A DNA stretch of 64,000 nucleotides from Scybalousia_A sp045221575 (lineage in GTDB: Bacteria; Bacteroidota; Bacteroidia; Bacteroidales; P3), in assembly GCA_045221575.1 (NCBI GenBank), contig JBGUWU010000002.1, positions 78,466 to 142,465 of the forward strand. Direction: 5' to 3'. Below, one piece after another: positions 62,560 through 64,000 of this stretch (its first letter is position 1; every line of letters starts with the position of its first letter). A model generated the notes under the pieces. That model ran no database searches and had not been told where the DNA came from. It saw only the letters and a program-made list of their open reading frames with translations. The position numbers and the translations under genes were made by a program.

Positions 62560-63756
62560 ATGGCAGAGAATATATTTGTAGAAGCTGGTTGTTTCCAGAT
62601 AAACAAAAACGGTAATTTTGCTTGTGGAGATACTGTCTTATTACATAAGATAGCAAATCAAGAGCGTTGTATTGCTGTTTTGTCAGATGGATTAGGTAGT
62701 GGAATAAAAGCAAATGTCTTAAGTACAATGACAGCCTCTATGGCTATGAACTTTTCAATCAAAAGAGAACCTATTATGCGTACAGCTCGTACAATAATGG
62801 ACACTCTTCCTGTAGATAGTAAAAGAAATATATCGTACGCAACATTTACCATCATAGATATAGATCAAAATGGAGAAACCAAAATTGCTGAATTTGATAC
62901 TCCTCCTTTGCTTTTGATAAGGAATGGTAAGGTTGAACATCTTAATCCTCAAACCTATAAAATTAATGAAAACGCAGAAATCAATACATACGAGAGAATA
63001 TTAAAACTATCTGAACTTTCATTAAAAAAAGGCGATAGACTTGTAGTTTATTCTGATGGTGTTTCTCAAAGTGGTATGGGAAAGATGGATATGCCTTTTG
63101 GTTGGGACGATGGAGTAGAAGCATTTATAGAAGAACTTTTGAAAAAAAATAATAATATTTCTGCAAGAGAATTAGCAAGGCGAATTGTTAGAAAAGCAGA
63201 AATGAATGATAATTTCAAATCCAAAGATGATATTTCTTGTATAAGTATTTATGTGCGTGAGCCAAGAAAGTTGCTTATTTGTTCTGGTCCTCCTTTCAGT
63301 GAAGAAAAAGACAAGTATTTAGCAGAAGTTATTTCTTCGTATGATGGTAAGAAGATTGTCTGCGGAGGAACAACTTCTCAAATCATAGCGAGGGAACTGC
63401 ATAAAGATATAGAGGTTGATATGGATTTAGATAAGATAGCTTCTGGCTTACCTCCTGAATCACATATTGATGGCATTGATTTGGTTACGGAAGGTATTAT
63501 TACACTTGGAGCGTTAAGTAAGTTGTTAGAAGAAAATAAGTTTAACGATTTGCCAGAAGATAATCCTGCTTGGAATATCTTGAAATATGTTATGGACGCA
63601 GATATTATAGATATTCTTGTCGGAACTAAGATAAATGTTGCTCACCAAGACCCTTCTCTACCTGTGGAGTTGGAAATAAGACGTAATGTTATGAAGCGAA
63701 TAAAACGTTTAATAGAAAATAAACTCCTAAAAACAATAAATTTAGAGTTTATTTAG
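62560..63756 (+). CDS. SpoIIE/PP2C-family serine/threonine phosphatase
   Basis: 398 residues. The N-terminal two thirds are a PP2C/SpoIIE phosphatase: AVLSDGLGSG, then YSDGVSQSG and DDISCISIYV carry the metal-binding aspartates. The last part (from about PRKLLICSGPPFSEE) is a separate domain with VCGGTTSQIIARELHKD, seen in phosphatases encoded beside sensory [FeFe] hydrogenases. It lies 18 bp after the hydrogenase gene. It presumably dephosphorylates a regulator in response to hydrogenase state; its target is not in the window. Confidence 0.88.
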   Translation: MAENIFVEAGCFQINKNGNFACGDTVLLHKIANQERCIAVLSDGLGSGIKANVLSTMTASMAMNFSIKREPIMRTARTIMDTLPVDSKRNISYATFTIIDIDQNGETKIAEFDTPPLLLIRNGKVEHLNPQTYKINENAEINTYERILKLSELSLKKGDRLVVYSDGVSQSGMGKMDMPFGWDDGVEAFIEELLKKNNNISARELARRIVRKAEMNDNFKSKDDISCISIYVREPRKLLICSGPPFSEEKDKYLAEVISSYDGKKIVCGGTTSQIIARELHKDIEVDMDLDKIASGLPPESHIDGIDLVTEGIITLGALSKLLEENKFNDLPEDNPAWNILKYVMDADIIDILVGTKINVAHQDPSLPVELEIRRNVMKRIKRLIENKLLKTINLEFI

Positions 63757-63821
63757 AATATTAAATAAAAAATAACGTTATATATAGAAAGTATTAAGAA
63801 CAATTAAAAACAAACAACATT

Positions 63822-64000
63822 ATGGTTACAGTTAAAATTTGTGTCGGAACATATTGCTATCTTACAGGAGGTAGTCAATTAACTCAGTGGAAAAATTATA
63901 TTCCTAAAAATTTACAAGATAAAGTTACAGTTCTGTCTTCTTCTTGTTTGAATTGCAATGAGGATAATGCTAAACCACCTTATGCTAAAGTTGGCACAGT
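63822..64000 (+). CDS. second thioredoxin-like ferredoxin (3' end cut by window)
   Basis: The first 59 residues are visible. Cys7 and Cys12 give CX4C as in the other ferredoxin, but the second pair is Cys42-Cys45 (CLNC, CX2C) where CX3C is usual. The following NAKPPYAKVG matches the end of the family's second half. It is 65 bp after the phosphatase, probably in the same operon, and catalytic hydrogenase genes may follow outside the window. Confidence 0.75.
   Translation, partial: MVTVKICVGTYCYLTGGSQLTQWKNYIPKNLQDKVTVLSSSCLNCNEDNAKPPYAKVGT

Noticed and set aside
1..64000. Complete T9SS gene set
   Set aside because: Only GldD, GldI, a GldA-like ATPase and cargo proteins are present; no GldK/L/M/N, SprA or PorV-type genes were seen.

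Overview
The window reads as chromosomal DNA of an AT-rich (roughly one-third G+C by eye) anaerobic member of the Bacteroidota, most likely Bacteroidales. The evidence is a fused lpxC/fabZ gene, the gliding/type IX secretion lipoproteins GldD and GldI, a GldA-like ATPase, several secreted proteins ending in T9SS sorting domains, a methylmalonyl-CoA mutase small subunit with MeaB, and Bacteroidetes-type promoters (TAnnTTTG about 18-21 bp after a TTG/TTTG). Apart from nine bases of its start, the rimP-nusA-infB region and other housekeeping genes look intact. I see no phage, insertion sequence, integrase or CRISPR array.

Layout. 1-8.0 kb: 5'-truncated UvrA-type gene, mannose-1-P guanylyltransferase, then a tight asnS-rpoN-M23 peptidase run. 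8.2-15.1 kb: GldA-like ATPase overlapping an SGNH-fold protein whose catalytic serine is replaced, then a 1483-residue secreted protein of unknown function and a small secreted protein. 15.1-22.0 kb: gldD, a T9SS type B secreted protein, birA, and a serS-lipB-pyrF operon on the minus strand. 22.2-28.4 kb: methylmalonyl-CoA mutase small subunit without its large subunit, a probable surface lipoprotein, and a T9SS subtilase broken by a single frameshift. 28.4-28.9 kb: an unusual non-coding region. 28.9-32.7 kb: patatin/outer-membrane barrel protein, LolD-like ATPase, rlmB. 32.7-43.9 kb: second T9SS type B protein, sugar MFS transporter, TrmH-like methyltransferase, SDR, meaB, aroE-DedA-TPR group, a secreted protein with a BamE-like end, trmD. 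44.3-50.5 kb: lpxC/fabZ-lpxA-fabG and a GH3/beta-lactamase fusion. 50.6-60.5 kb: DHH phosphoesterase, gldI, nitroreductase, rimP-nusA-infB with an attenuator-like leader, tRNA-Arg(CCU), smpB, and a tandem thioredoxin-fold protein lacking both CxxC sites. 60.5-64 kb: a putative sensory [FeFe]-hydrogenase group (thioredoxin-like ferredoxin, PAS-tailed hydrogenase, SpoIIE/PP2C phosphatase, second ferredoxin cut by the window end).

How it fits together. Lipid A precursor enzymes, LolD, the patatin barrel, and the GldD/GldI/T9SS cargo genes all concern the outer membrane and secretion. The methylmalonyl-CoA genes suggest succinate/propionate metabolism. The hydrogenase-phosphatase group suggests redox or H2 sensing in a fermentative cell.

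The most unusual signals are non-coding. Two distant loci carry related tandem arrays of four 21-bp units in the same orientation to the preceding gene, and a third unrelated array has the same 21-bp period. There are also heptamer repeats and a 170-bp imperfect palindrome. On the protein side, the two enzyme-fold proteins without catalytic residues and the PAS-hydrogenase/phosphatase module stand out.
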